DNA of 64,000 nt from Ligula intestinalis (lineage: Eukaryota > Platyhelminthes > Cestoda > Diphyllobothriidea > Diphyllobothriidae). A program made the translations under genes and the position numbers. Shown here in pieces: positions 45,125 through 57,621 of this stretch; within the stretch, counting starts at the first letter, position 1; every line of letters begins with the position of its first letter. The notes beneath the pieces are model-generated. The model was given only the letters and a program-made list of their open reading frames with translations, searched no databases and was not told the origin of the DNA. The DNA is taken from contig JAYGXS010000002.1 of NCBI GenBank assembly GCA_036362985.1, forward strand, positions 99,040,124 to 99,104,123. The letters are read 5' to 3'.

Positions 45125-45870
45125 TACCAAAATTCGGCCGCACCTGGAGTTCGCTATACAGGCATGGAGTCCTTGGACTGTCAAAGACTGTACCGTCTTA
45201 GAGAAGGTCCAGAGGCGAGCGACAAAGATGGTCAAAGGTCTAGGAACATTGCCCTATGAAAGCAGACTGTCAATCCTCGACCTATTTCCCCTTACCTACA
45301 AACAACTCCGGGGGCACCTCATATTAACGTTCCGTATTATGAATAAGCTTCATTTTTGTTTCGTTCCTGATGATTTCTTTGCCCAGGCGAACACGCTAAC
45401 TTTGCGCGGGCATTCCCTTAAACTACGCCCGGACAAAGCAAGGATCGACGGAAGAAATTATTTGTTAACCAACATAATAGTTTCAGCGTGAAACGCTCTT
45501 CGAGAAGAGGTTGTCCTCTCCACTAGTGTCCATGTATTTAAGAGAAGACTGGACATGTATCAAGTGTAAACATAATGAAGGTGAAAACGCCTTTATCAGA
45601 TTCCAATGAATAACTTAAAATGAATCACATTGTTTATCACATCCACTGCATCAAATTATACTGCTCGCGATTTGCGAGTAGTCATATATTTTTTCTGTAT
45701 TTTTCTGTTATAATTTTGTAAAGACTGTCTTCCCGGAACATGTAACTGTCGTAGAAGTTAATTTTTTTTCTTTGTGTCAACTTATTTCATATCATCCTGT
45801 TACCAACAGGGAGTTCTAAGGCATTCGCCTATATTTCCCTCAAAAAACTGATACTGATACTGAACTAGTA
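45125..45870 (+). mobile_element. LINE-Q, 5'-truncated insertion
   Basis: It interrupts the first array unit. The plus strand encodes a CR1/Rex-type C-terminus with little damage: RPHLEFAIQAWSP, TVLEKVQRRATKMVKGLGTL, then (open frame 45,228-45,491) PYESRLSILDLFPLTYKQLR, ANTLTLRGHSLKLRPDKARI. After one stop (TGG to TGA at the tryptophan of WNALRE) comes VFKRRLDMYQV and a true stop. The 3' end is AGGGAGTTCTAAGGCATTCG followed by an ACTGAT-type repeat. Intact neighbouring units show the empty site, with a deletion of about 30 bases. It is the youngest LINE here by its coding condition. Confidence 0.8.
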
Positions 45871-48800
45871 AAAACTCTCTGAAACATAGTGTAGCTTTGC
45901 TGGGTTTCAATATTTAAGGCAGCCTATTACAGATTAAAATGACGATTCCTGATAATAATTGCAATACTTAACTGTACGTGCAATTGTAAGCAATAAAAAT
46001 ATATATTTGCGACTTGCGCGTCGAGAGCGCTCCAGCTGACTTTTTTACTGAGAGGATTAAAGTGTTGATCATTAAGAAGTTTGGTCTGCAAAAATAACCG
46101 TTTTTGCAATGGACAAAGCAACAGGGAATCCAGCTTTGTAAGTTCGCGTCTTTGTTGGCAGGTAAAGTAACAGCATTCTGTAGTGAAAACTGTTCAAGTG
46201 GAGAACCGTTGAACCGATTCTATATTCTTGAATTCACTATTGCGCAGAAAACTCTATAGAAACAGGCAGTATTCAAGACTAAGTCTCCCGTACATATTAA
46301 AAGGTCTTGTTCTAACCTTTACAGTCGTCAAATTTAAATAGATATATCTAATGGTTTGGCATGCCTTCGAGACTATGAGGTCAGAGTGTTCTGACAAATT
46401 GAGACAATTAGATTAGGATATCCCAAATCCTTGATAACTCCTGGAAAATGTAGGTCATGGCCGTGAATGCTAAATTTCGGTTGATGATCGTCACCAACAA
46501 CCATAATGGAACATTCGTGCCATGAAAGGATGAGGCGCCATGTGCAACACCACAGGGCGAGGGCCTGAAGATCCTTTTTATCAGGTCGAGCATGCTGTTG
46601 CGATTTGCCAGTTTATAGCGAAAAGCGACTTTTTAATCATCAGCAAATATTTAAGGTCTGCCATACTGAAAAAAATGTTCGTTCACAAACAGGCAAACTA
46701 GGTGAGGTCCCAGCACACAAACCTCTATAATTCCACTTGCGCAATATTTGATATGAAATAAGTGCGGGCATCCAAATAGGAACAAATAAATTTCACAGGC
46801 TTGCTATCTATGCCAAAGGAGGCCAGTTTCAGAAGGAGGATTTTATGATTGACCCGATCAAAGGCCTTAGGAAAATCAAATGGACGTGTACATCGGACCT
46901 CCATGTTCAAGTTTGCCAAATAAAAACAAACATGTTTCGAAGATAAACGTAGAAACATGGTAGTTTAGCAGAAACAGGTGTGGGTGTTTTGATGAACGTG
47001 AGTTTTAAACATAACTGCAGCATTTTAGACGAAATACTTCCACGTGGCTTTGTATGATTCACCGGTGGTAAATGAAAACTGCAAGGTTCTCACGGGACAC
47101 AAAGCAGAAGAAAAGACTTTCAAGCGGACCTCCTGAATTCTCAATAATCATTTATTGGTGTCAGCGAGAAAGCTGTTTGGAAAACATGAGCTGTAAGCTG
47201 AGTTGACACATCAGCAGGAGAAATGTTGCATATCGTTTCAAAAACATTAGTTTGATACGGAGAGGGTTTGCACAAAAACACCGAATTATCTTTTTTTCCT
47301 AAATGGTTGTCGGCAAAAGTTGCGTGCTATCAGCTGCATGGTAAGCAAACTGCAGACTGCTGCTTCAGCACCATTATATTTAGCTTGAAGCCTGCTAGGG
47401 TTCAAAGTCCACGAACACCATCAGATAAAAAGAAAGATTACACCGAGTCAGCTACCGACATTCGTTATTGTGGTCCTTAATGTATACAAGTAGTTTAAAC
47501 TCTCTGAAACATAGTGTTGCTTTGCTGGGTTTCAATATTTTGGGCAGCCTATAACAGATTAATATGACGATTCCTGAAAATAATTGCCGGTACTTAACTG
47601 TACGTGCAATAGTAAGCAATATAAATATGTCTCGATGACTGGAGCGTCGAGAGCGCTCCAGCTGACCTTTTTACTGAGAGGATTAAAGTGTTGATCATTA
47701 AGAAGTTTGCTCTGCAAAAAAAACCGTTTTTGCAATGGACAAAGCAACAGGGAATCCATATATATATAAGTTCGCGTCTTTGTTGGCAGGTAAAGTAACA
47801 GTGTTCTTTAGTGAAAACTTTTCAAGTGGAGAAGCGTTGAACCGATTCTATTTTCTTGAATTCACTATTGCGCAGAAAACTCTAAAGAAGCAGGCAGTAT
47901 TCAAGACTGAGTCTCCCGTACATATAACGAAGGCTTGTTCTAACCTTTACAGTCGTCAAATTTAAATATATATATCTAATGGTTTGGCATGCGTTCGAGA
48001 CTATGAGGGCAGAGTGTTCTGACAAATTGAGACATTTAGATAAGGATATCCCAAATCCTTGATAACTCCTGGAAAATGTAGGTCATGACCATCAATGCTA
48101 AATTTCGGTTGATGATCGTCACCAACAACCATAACGGAACATTCGTGCCATGAAAGGATGAGGCGCCATGTGCAACACCACAGGGCGAGGGCCTGAAGAT
48201 CCTTTTTATCAGGTCGAGCATGATGTTGCGATTTGCCAGTTTATAGCGAAAAGCGACTTTTTAATCATCAGCAAACATTTAAGGTCTGCCATACTGAAAA
48301 AAAAATGTTCGTTCACAAACAGGCAAACTAGGTGAGGTCCCAGCACACAAACATGTATAATTCGACTTGCGCAATATTTGATATGAGATAAGTGTGGGCA
48401 TCCAAATAGGAACATATAAATTTCACAGGCTTGCTACCTATGCCGAAGGAGGCCAGTTTCAGGAGGAGGAGTTTATGATTGACCCGATCAAAGGCCTTAG
48501 GAAAATCAAATAGACGTGTACATCTGACCTCCATGTTCAAGTTTGCCAAATAAAAAAAAAACTGTTTCGAGGATAAAAGTAGGAACATGGTAGTAGAGCA
48601 GAAAAAGGTGTGGGTGTTTTGATGAACGTGAGTTTTCAACATAACTGCAGCATTTTAGACGAAGTTCTTCCACGTGGCTTTGCATGATTCACCGGTGGTT
48701 AATGGAAACTGCAAGGTTCTCATGGGACACAAAGCAGAGAGAAGACTTTCAAGCGGACCTCCTGAATTCTTAATAATCATTTATTGGAGTCAGCGATAAA

Positions 48801-51546
48801 GCTGCTCGGAAAAGATGAGCTGTAAGCTTAGTTATCACATTAGCAGGAGAAATGTTGCATATCGTTTCAAAAACATTAGTTTGATACGGAGAGGGTTTGC
48901 ACAAGAACACCGAATTCTCTGTTTTTCCTAAATGGTAGTCGGCAAAATTTGCGTGCTATCAGCTGCATGGTAAGCAAACTGCAGACTGCTGCTTCAGCAC
49001 CATTATATTTAGCTTGAAGCCTGGTAGGGTTCTAAATCCACGACCGCCATCAGATTAAAAGAAAAATTACACCGAGTCTGCTACCAAAATTCGTTATTGT
49101 GGTCATTACAGTATACACGTAGTTAAAACTCTCTGAAACATAGTGTAGCTTTGCTGGGTTTAAATATTTTGGGCAGCCTATTACAGATTTATATGACGAT
49201 TCCTGATAATAATTGCCGGTACTTAACTGTACGTGCAATAGTAAGCAATAGAAATATGTCTCGATGACTGGAGCGTCGAGAGCGCTCCAGCTGACCTTTT
49301 TACTGAGAGGATTAAAGTGTTGATCATTAAGAAATTTGCTCTGCAAAAAAAACCGTTTTTGCAATGGACAAAGCAACAGGGAATCCATATATATATAAGT
49401 TCGCGTCTTTGTTGGCAGGTAAAGTAACAGTGTTCTTTAGTGAAAACTTTTCAAGTGGAGAAGCGTTGAACCGATTCTATTTTCTTGAATTCACTATTGC
49501 GCAGAAAACTCTAAAGAAGCAGGCAGTATTCAAGACTAAGTCTCCCGTACATATAACAAAGGCTTGTTCTAACCTTTACAGTCGTCAAATTTAAATAGAT
49601 ATATCTAATGTTTTGGCATGCGTTCGAGACTATGAGGGCAGAGTGTTCTGACAAATTGAGACAATTAGATTAGGATATCACAAATCCTTGATCACTCCTG
49701 GAAAATGTAGGTCATGGCCGTGAATGCTAAATTTCGGTTGATGGTCGTCACCAACAACCATAATGGAACATTCGTGCCATGAAAGGATGAGGCGCCATGT
49801 GCAACGCCACAGGGCGAGGGCCTGAATATCCTTTTTATCAGGTCGATCATGATGTTGCGATTTGCCAGTTTATAGCGAAAAGCGACTTTTTAATCATCAG
49901 CAAACATTTAAGGTCTGCCATACTGAAAAAAAATGTTCGTTCACAAACAGGCAAACTAGGTGAGGTCCCAGCACACAAACATGTATAATTCGACTTGCGC
50001 AATATTTGATATGAGATAAGTGTGGGCATCCAAATAGGAACATATACATTTCACAGGCTTGCTACATATGCCGAAGGAGGCCAGTTTCAGGAGGATGAGT
50101 TTATGATTGACCCGATCAAAGGCCTTAGGAAAATCAAATAGACGTGTACATCTGACCTCCATGTTCAAGTTTGCCAAATAAAAACAAAACTGTTTCGAGG
50201 ATAAAAGTAGGAATATGGTAGTAGAGCAGAAAAAGGTGTGGGTGTTTTGATGAACGTGAGTTTTCAACATAACTGCAGAATTTTAGACGAAGTTCTTCCA
50301 CGTGGCTTTGCATGATGCACCGGTGGTTAATGGAAACTGCAAGGTTCTCATGGGACACAAAGCAGAGAGAAGACTTTCAAGCGGACCTCCTGAATTCTTA
50401 ATAATCATTTATTGGAGTCAGCGATAAAGCTGATCGGAAAAGATGAGCTGTAAGCTTAGTTATCACATTAGCAGGAGCAATGTTGCATATCGTTTCAAAA
50501 ACATTAGTTTGATACGGAGAGGGTTTGCACAAGAACACCGAATTCTCTGTATTTCCTAAACGGTAGTCGGCAAAAGTTGCGTGCTATCAGCTGCATGGTA
50601 AGCAAACTGCAGACTGCTGCTTCAGCACCATTATATTTAGCTTGAAGCCTGGTAGGGTTCAAAGTCCACGAACGCCATCAGATTAAAAGAAAAATTACAC
50701 CGAGTCAGCTACCGAATTTCGTTATTGTTGTCCTTAATGTATACAAGTAGTTAAATCTCTCTGAAACATAGTGTAGCTTTGCTGGGTTTTAATATTTCGG
50801 GCAGCCTATTACAGATTAATATGACGATTCCTGAAAATAATTGCAGGTACTTAACTGTACGTGCAAGAGTAAGCAATAAAAATATGTCTCGATGACTGGC
50901 GCGCCGACAGCGCTCCAGCTGACCTTTTTACTGAGAGGATTACAGTGTTGATCATTAAGAAGTTTGCTCTGCAAAAATAACCGTTTTTGAAATGGACAAA
51001 GTAACAGGGAATCCATATATATATATAAGTTCGCGTCTTTGTTGGCAGGTAAAGTAACAGCGTTCTGTAGTGAAAACTTTTCAAGTGGAGAAGCGTTGAA
51101 CCGATTCTATTTTCTTGAATTCACTATAGCGCAGAAAACTCTAAAGAAGCAGGCAGTATTCAAGACTTATCTCCCTTACATATTACAAAGGCTTGTTCTA
51201 ACCTTCACTGTCGTCAAATTTAAATGGATAAATCCGATGGTTTGGCATGCGTTCGAGACTATGAGGGCAGAGTGTTCTGACAAATTGAGGCAATTAGAAA
51301 AGAATATCCCAAATCCTTGATAACTCCTAGAAAATGTAGGTCATGGGCGTGAATGCTAAATTTCGGTTGATGATCGTCACCAACAACCATAACGGAACAT
51401 TCGTGCCATGAAAGGATGAGGCGCCATGTGCAACAACACAGGGCGAGGGCCTGAAGATCCTTTCTATCAGGTCGAGCATGCTGTTGCGATTTGCCAGTTT
51501 ATAGCGAAAAGCGACTTTTTAATCATCAGCAAGCATTTCAGGTCTG

Positions 51547-51987
51547 CTATACTGAAAAAAATGTTCGTTGACAAACAGGCAAACTAGGAGCGGACCCAGC
51601 ACACAAACCTCTATAATTCCACTTGCGCAATATATGATATGAGATAAAGGCGGGCATCCAAATAGGAACATAAATATTCACAGGCTTGCTACCTATGCCA
51701 AAGGAGGCCAGTTTTAGGAGGAGGAGTTTATGATTGACCCGATCAAAGGCCTTAGGAAAATCAAATAGACGTGTACATCTGACCTCCATGTTCAAGTTTG
51801 CCAAATAAAAACAAAACTGTTTCGAAGATAAACGTAGGAACATGGTAGTAGAGCAGAAATAGGTGTGTGTGTGTTTTGATGAACATGAGTTTTCAACATA
51901 ACTGCAGCATTTTAGACGAAATACTTCCACGTTGCTTTGTTTGATCCACCGGTGGTTAATCGAAACTGCAAGGTTCTCATGGGACAC
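51547..51987 (-). pseudogene. Chimeric M/LINE-B open frame in the array (best copy)
   Basis: This is the longest open frame of the array (146 codons, minus strand). Its first half is translated repeat M (MSHENLAVSINHRWIKQSNV...). It then crosses the chimeric junction into LINE-B RT motif A, FDFPKAFDRVNHKLLLLKLA, and SFGIGSKPV. Shorter versions lie at 46,725-46,958, 48,328-48,642 and 49,956-50,270. The frame stops before motifs B and C, so it cannot be a working RT. It is an accident of the fusion, though notable for staying open. Confidence 0.6.
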
Positions 51988-52606
51988 TAAGCAGAGAGAA
52001 GACTTTCAAGCGGACCTCCTGAATTCTTAATAAGCATTTATTGGAGTCAGGGAGAAAGCTGTTTGGAAAACATGGGCTGTAAGATTAGTTTTCACACCAG
52101 CAGGAGAAATGTTGCATATTGTTTCAAAAACATTAGTTTGATACGGAGAGGGTTTGCACAAGAATACCGAGTTCTCGGTCTTTCCTAAATGGTTGTCGGC
52201 AAAAGTTGTGTGCTATCAGTAGCATGGTAAGCAAACTGCAGACTGCTTTTCAGCACCATTATATTTAGATTGAAGCCTGGTAGGGTTCAAAGTCCGCGAA
52301 CGCCATCAGATTAAAAGAAAAATTACACCGAGTCAGCTACCAATATTCGTTATTGTTGTCCTTAATGTATACAAGTAGTTAAAACTCTCTGAAACATAGT
52401 GTAGCTTTGCTGGGTTTTAATATTTTGGGCAGCCTATTACAGATTAATATGACGATTCCTGATAATAATTGCCGGTACTTAACTGTACGTGCAATAGTAA
52501 GCAATAAAAATATGTCTCGATGACTGGCGCGTCGAGAGCGCTCCAGTTGACTGTTTTACTGAGAGGATTAAAGTGTTGATTATTAAGAAGTTTGGTCTGC
52601 AAAAAT

Positions 52607-53110
52607 ACAGTTGATCAATAAACAGGCTTTGTTATAATAAACCGATCTTACTACACAAATAAGATGCAGACCGTCTTATCAATGCTGATGTATTGCAGAA
52701 TTTTTGACAAATAGACATTCTGCGTGGATGACGTACGTAAACAGTTTGGCTGACTACCCAAAAAAGCTCGCCATGGTATTTCGTATAAACAACACTGACC
52801 TTAAATGCATCAAAAGGGTACGCACTTATATTACTCGATTGCCCGGCTAAGAAAATAATTAACATGATGTCCTGCCACTTCGTCAGATTCTGAACAGGTA
52901 AACTTACCTTTCCCTGTCATAGCGAAGTACTTCGTGGATAATCTTTTCAGAAACACGTGGTTCACCAAAACTATCACGATACCTTCAAGTGTATCTATGA
53001 CAACAAAGACATGAATATCAATGGCTTGGTTACGAATAAGTACGATTTAAATACTAAACGGCCACACCAGAATTATAAACAAATACACATCAGCTGTGTG
53101 AAATGTTTGA
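52607..53110 (+). pseudogene. PLE-2 fragment (plus)
   Basis: The reverse complement of this stretch matches 59,510-60,000: CAGTTGATCAATAAACAGGC and TTGTTATAATAAACC at its left, and ATGATGTCCTGCCACTTCGT in the middle. It is the middle part of the PLE-2 RT region leading to motif B, with frames broken. It abuts the end of the 1.63-kb array at 52,606. Confidence 0.55.
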
Positions 53111-53149
53111 CAAAGTTGCAGTGACTCAATTCAATGTCAAAATTATTCT

Positions 53150-54960
53150 ATTTGATGTTCGTTTGCCAGACATTGACTGACCAGCAAATATGTGTCCAAC
53201 AAGAAGTCAAAAATTTGTTGACAAAATGAACATTAAAAACATGTTACGACTGGTCGGTTAAGTGACCAGAAATGACAACTTAATAGATTTAATTATTACA
53301 AATGATATCCACCAACTTTTTATGAATTTGTATCGTAATATTCTTACAAGTAAAATGACTTAATACACTGTTGTGTCCCAGTATATCTTTTGTTAAAGCC
53401 CCAGGTTAAATGTTAGAACCTCGACTTTGGTAACGTGCACCATGAATTAATAAATTATTTCATAAGTACGCTAAATTGGTCACCGTATTTTCAGCTAGCC
53501 ATCACTACTTCTTCCAGGAGCTATTGCAACACCTTTCATCTACTATTTAGGCTCTTATCCCAAAAATTCAGCTTTTTCTACTGTGCCACATTTTCTCCAA
53601 AACAGACATAATAAATTTAAAAAAAAGCAACTCAAGGAGACGTCTAAAACCTGCTTCTCAGTTAACTTCAAATAGCGGAAATATTTGATTGAGCGCTTAA
53701 AAAATTACAGATTTCTGCAAAAAAGAAGCACATTGTCCGCTCTTCACAGCATAGCTTTTTACCGTTCATTTCTTGTGAAAAAAATTAACATGTATTTTCT
53801 AAATGTACTAACTTCTATTGGTAAGGATAATCTATCGGTGGTAGTTATCTGTTTTGGTCTGAGTAGGGCATTTGATAAAGTACCTCTTAGAACGCTCCTA
53901 GTTAAACGCGAGGCTTAAGGATTTCAAAGTCCTTGTACTGACTGCATTAGATCTTATCTTTCAAATTAACAGCAAACGGTCTTAGTTGGATCCTTATACT
54001 GTACTCCTACCGCAATTTTGAGAAGTTTCATTCAAGGAACCGTGCAAGGTTCTCTGCTTTTCTTGGGTTGTACAATTATAACTCGTTGAGTGTTAAACGC
54101 TCCCAATCTTATATTTAAGCATGTGATTTCAAGTGTGTTTACTCCTTCTCTACTGCCGCGAGATGCCATGAAAAATTTCATTCCTATCTGCACGTTCTTC
54201 TGGCGTAGGGCTCAAAATGGCAGATGGAGTTCTCACCTTCTAAGTACCGATACATGTGCTTTGTGCCTGAAGGGCTGCCACAACCTGTTATTTTTCAAGG
54301 TTACCCAATGACTGGATGTTCCAGTATCAAGGACCTAGGGTTTTCAAAGGCATAAATAGGGTTTTCAAAGGCATAAATAGGGTTTTCAAAGGCATTGCCT
54401 ATTATCCTCACCAAATAAACTGAAAAAACTGAAATTAAGCTACACCAATAAATAAGACCTTGCCCCTCATGCCGATAAAATAACAATCTTAGAATACTCT
54501 TGCTTGTTTTTCGGTCTCACGAATGAAGAAAACCGTTCAAAAATTGAAAAATTATAAAAAAGTTCCCACGAAAGCTCTTGTGTCCGAGAGCTTCTAATAC
54601 CTGCTACTGTAAAAGGTGTCAATTAACAAAAATTAGGTTCCTTTGGGTCAGGAGTTTGGACGCGGGTTTTTGTCCCATTTTTGGCCTAATTACAACACAA
54701 ATTTACTCAGGATTTCTTTCATTACACCCGTCAGCCATCCATTCAACCATAGAAACTCGACACTTGTTATACCCACTCCTGCATCTTCCGCATGATAACG
54801 ATCTTTGATTTTGCTTCCAGATATAGCTTATTTTGGCATAACTTGCAAATTGAAATGAGGTCGTTACCTAGAATGTCTGCTTGCAAACGAAAACGCACAT
54901 TTACCTTAACACTGATCATATTAACCTTCTATTATCCTCACTATTTCCGAGCAGATTTCT
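53150..54960 (+). pseudogene. LINE-C, 5'-truncated copy 2
   Basis: It starts in the endonuclease end: NLIDLIITNDIHQL near 53,278-53,320, the 'LDLV.TN' block. RT blocks follow: the open frame at 53,685-53,918 has DNLSVVVICFGLSRAFDKVP (motif A with the first Asp changed to Gly) and LRTLLVKREA, and a SFIQGTVQGSLLF-like motif B lies near 54,025-54,060. RMSACKRKRTFTLTL at 54,868-54,912 is the C-terminal block. A 21-bp triplication sits at 54,338. It is inactive. Confidence 0.65.
54338..54397 (+). repeat. 21-bp minisatellite, three copies
   Basis: GGGTTTTCAAAGGCATAAATA is repeated at 54,338 and 54,359, with a partial third copy at 54,380. The other LINE-C copies have a single equivalent (CCTAGGATT...), so it is a local expansion. 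Confidence 0.85.
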
Positions 54961-54964
54961 CCAT

Positions 54965-55480
54965 GAACCCGAAAAAAGGCCCATCGTGAATTAAGGAGAT
55001 CCACTTGAAACTACTGTCCCCCGAGTACCTAGGTGTTTCCATTAACCACAGCCAAATCAAACGAAGCCACGCGGTAGTACTTAGTCTAAAATGCTGCAGT
55101 TTTGATGGCTTCTCACCTTCATCAGACCACCTACACCTATTTCTGCTCTACTTCTATGTTCGTACTACTATCTTCCTTAGCATTTTTTTTAGCTTTCACA
55201 CTTTTTGAAAATGGAGGCCCGTTGAACACTGTCTCAATTTTTACTTGAAGTTTTTTTTTTACCTGCCATAAGTATTCGCTTTAAGTTCAACATTACCTGC
55301 AAAACATTGCTAAATATTGCCACAAAATACAATTTCTGCTGATATTTTTCGAATTTCTACGTCTACATGCATATATTGCCAAATATTTGTTTTTAAATTT
55401 TTATTTTTCGAAATTAACGTTGTACGAATAGTGCCATGCCTGCGCTGAAAAATATTAATTTCAAAACACAAATTAGACGA
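54965..55480 (+). repeat. Repeat M (copy following LINE-C)
   Basis: The reference M copy: it begins near GAATTAAGGAGATCCACTTG, passes ACCTATTTCTGCTCTACTTC, and ends near TGCGCTGAAAAATATTAATT (about 55,442). It directly follows the LINE-C C-terminus, supporting M as LINE-C 3' noncoding sequence. Confidence 0.5.
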
Positions 55481-55499
55481 TAGCTTTGACAAGATACTA

Positions 55500-56786
55500 C
55501 AAAAAATATCGATGTTTATAATAAAAACTCCGCCTTTGTATTAGTTCAGCCTCTATTCTTTAGTGATGGGATAGGCTTCCTAGGCGAAAATGCTGTAGAA
55601 TGGCAAAGGATAAAATTCGCTAAAGACGACATGTTGCGCGAGTCAGCCTTGTCCGTTTGTAGATCTCTGAAGGGTACGAAATTGTTTGTTGAGGTTAATG
55701 TGGAGTCCTGACAGGCTGTACAGTCTTCAACTAGCTGTGAGCTCAAAACAGTTATAATTCCCTTGGAGGTCGAAAATGGAGTTCGATTTTATAGTGCATG
55801 ACTATTCCAAAGTCATGTGTCTGGTTAAATATGTCACAGGGTTGTTGGTATTCTAACTTACGCTGATCTGAAAAAAAACACACTCATATTGACGGAGTTC
55901 TGGACCAATTGGAATTTTGTGTTCACTTTAGCACGGAAGTCTGCATAACTATATCTCAAGAACATTATGTCAATCCCTCTTATAACGTTAGTGGTTTAAA
56001 TTTGTCTACGAATGTGATCTTTCGACATGCTTATGAAGCTGTCAGGGGACTGCGTACTGACATACTGAAAGTATTAGCAAATGATATTCTCAGAGGACCA
56101 GGTTGTGACCTGCCCATTTAAACTGATATCTGACGTTCATATCGACACCGTTTAAAAACGCTCTAGCAAACTAAACACTGGCCCAAATATATTTGGCAAA
56201 AAGGCAAAATAATTGTATTCACGTGCGAAGACAGGAATATCTCCATTCCTTACGTTTGAAGGGTTTGAGACAAACCGGGAAAACGACCCTTTTGCAGCAA
56301 GTCACAAAGTCAGCTACATTCAATTGTTCGACGCATAACGGAAATTGCGTTTAATTCAAACGAAAAAGTCAGCATCAACTTAAAGCATGCGTATATGGTA
56401 ATCTCTGAAACTGTTGTGATCGATCAAACACTTTGAATAGGCTTGCCTGATAGCATTGACATGTTGGGCTATGCAAAATTCATACAAGGCTCACCAAATA
56501 CTTTACAGGCTAATCTTAAAAAAATGATGGCAAATTGCATAAAGAAGACAGCAGTAGGTAGGTGAGGAAATTTTCCCACAGTTTTATATGAATTTATGGC
56601 GTAAAATAGTGGTGATCCCAGTAAATATAGGTATAAGGACATCCATTTCTCGCAAATGTAAACAGTGCAGACTGGGTGAAACACTTACATGTTCTATCCA
56701 TCTATTAAGCAATGGCAGTAGTTTCGAAATGCGATACATGAGCAAAGTATTAGAATCTGTGCAAATATCTCGCCATTTTAATTAAG
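55500..56786 (+). pseudogene. Orphan region with three collinear coding-like stretches
   Basis: No repeat partner was found in the window. On the plus strand three stretches look protein-like: about 55,556-55,710 (FFSDGIGFLGENAVEWQRIK, then FAKDDMLRESALSV), 55,886-56,121 (HIDGVLDQLEFCVHFSTEVC, then GLNLSTNVIFRHAYEAVRGL), and about 56,330-56,560 (SINLKHAYMVISETVVIDQT, then GLPDSIDMLGYAKFIQGSPN). Stops and shifts separate them. I do not recognise the family. It could be a host gene or processed pseudogene fragment, or a transposon type not otherwise present. Confidence 0.3.
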
Positions 56787-56812
56787 TTACAGTAAGTGGG
56801 GTATGACAGCAT

Positions 56813-56885
56813 CTGGATGTAACTTGAAACATAACTGTTTCGGGCTTATTAGCCTTCATCAGCCAAGCATAACCCTGAACACCAG
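56813..56885 (-). ncRNA. Hammerhead ribozyme motif m1 (type I)
   Basis: Minus strand: helix I strand GCTTGG, core CTGATGA, helix II AGGCTAATAAGCC, core GAAAC, helix III CAG/ATG with a two-base loop (one pair lost), cleavage triplet GTT, then TCAAGT pairing back to helix I. The outer helix reads CTGG/CCAG. All core bases are present. Confidence 0.7.
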
Positions 56886-57180
56886 CTGGTCGGACAACAC
56901 AAACAAACGCACTCACAGACGGCGCAGTTGGTTCACCATTGGTGTCTATCAGATGGGTCATAAGCACTTCATCGAACCGCAGTTCATCAGCGCCTCGCCA
57001 CCTGCCATTTGCTGTCACTGCTGATCGGGTATATATTCACTCAGGAATGTGCAAACACCGATCGAATAGACTTCCGAACTAAACAAAGTTCGTGTGGTGG
57101 TCAGAGGTCCCCAACGGGTGACCGCCTGCCAGGCCGATTCCGGCCAAGTCATAATAGCAGTAAGTTGGCTATGACAGCAT

Positions 57181-57253
57181 CTGGGGGTAACTTGAAACAG
57201 AACTGTTTCGGGCTTATTAGCCTTCATCAGACAAGCATAACCCTTAACACCAG
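57181..57253 (-). ncRNA. Hammerhead ribozyme motif m2 (type I)
   Basis: The core CTGATGA and GAAA are intact. Helix III CAG-TT-CTG pairs fully and the triplet is GTT. Helix I closes with CTTGT/TCAAG, giving one T-T mismatch next to the core. It has the same sequence as p1 on the other arm. Confidence 0.7.
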
Positions 57254-57548
57254 CTGGTCGGACAACACAAACAAACGCACTCACAGACGGCGCAGTTGGT
57301 CCACCACTGGTGTCTATAAGATGGGTCATAAGCACTTCATCGAAACGCAGTTCATCAGCGCCTCACCACCTGCCATTTGCTGTCACTGCTGACAGAGTAT
57401 ATATTCACTCAGGAATGTGCGAACACCGATGGAATAGACTTCCGAACTAAACAAAGTTCGTGTGGTGGACAGAGGCCCCCAACGGGTGACCGCCTGCCAG
57501 GCCGATTCCGGCCAAGCCATAATAGCAGTAAGTGGGGTATGACAGCAT

Positions 57549-57621
57549 CTGGGGGTAACTTGATACAGAAATGTTTCGGGCTTATTAGCCTTCATCAGCC
57601 AAGCATAACACTGAACACCAA
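57549..57621 (-). ncRNA. Hammerhead ribozyme motif m3 (type I)
   Basis: The core CTGATGA and GAAA are intact, the triplet is GTA and helix I is GCTTGG/TCAAGT. Helix III has a CAT/CTG change that loses one pair, and the outer helix I strand is TTGG instead of CTGG. Confidence 0.65.

Larger units (their letters stand above)
44640..52606 (-). repeat. Tandem array, about 1,628-bp chimeric unit (repeat M + LINE-B 3' half)
   Basis: The landmark GCAATGGACAAAGCAACAGG recurs at 46,106, 47,732 and 49,361, with a one-base variant at 50,989 (spacings 1,626, 1,629, 1,628). The M landmark (CATGGGACAC or CACGGGACAC) recurs at 44,763, 47,089, 48,721, 50,348 and 51,977; the first spacing is 2,326 because LINE-Q is inserted. 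Each unit, read on the minus strand, has M, then the LINE-B RT from DFPKAFDRVNH, the RT tail, the C-terminal block and the 3' noncoding region. There are about 4.9 units. Differences between units are few, so the array expanded or was homogenised recently compared with the rest. Confidence 0.85.

Noticed and set aside
47735..47965. Recurrent plus-strand frame starting MDKATGNPYIYKFA in the 1.63-kb array
   Set aside because: It lies antisense to the LINE-B C-terminal region and 3' part. It recurs only because the unit is repeated, and the equivalent position in the long LINE-B copies is not open.
44640..52606. CRISPR or bacterial-type repeat array
   Set aside because: The period is 1.63 kb with LINE content and no short repeat-spacer pattern. 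The window is clearly eukaryotic.
55556..55710. Possible cytochrome P450-like fragment (GIGFLGENAVEWQRI)
   Set aside because: The resemblance to the P450 helix C region is short and no heme-binding cysteine block or other P450 motif follows. It is left as unrecognised.
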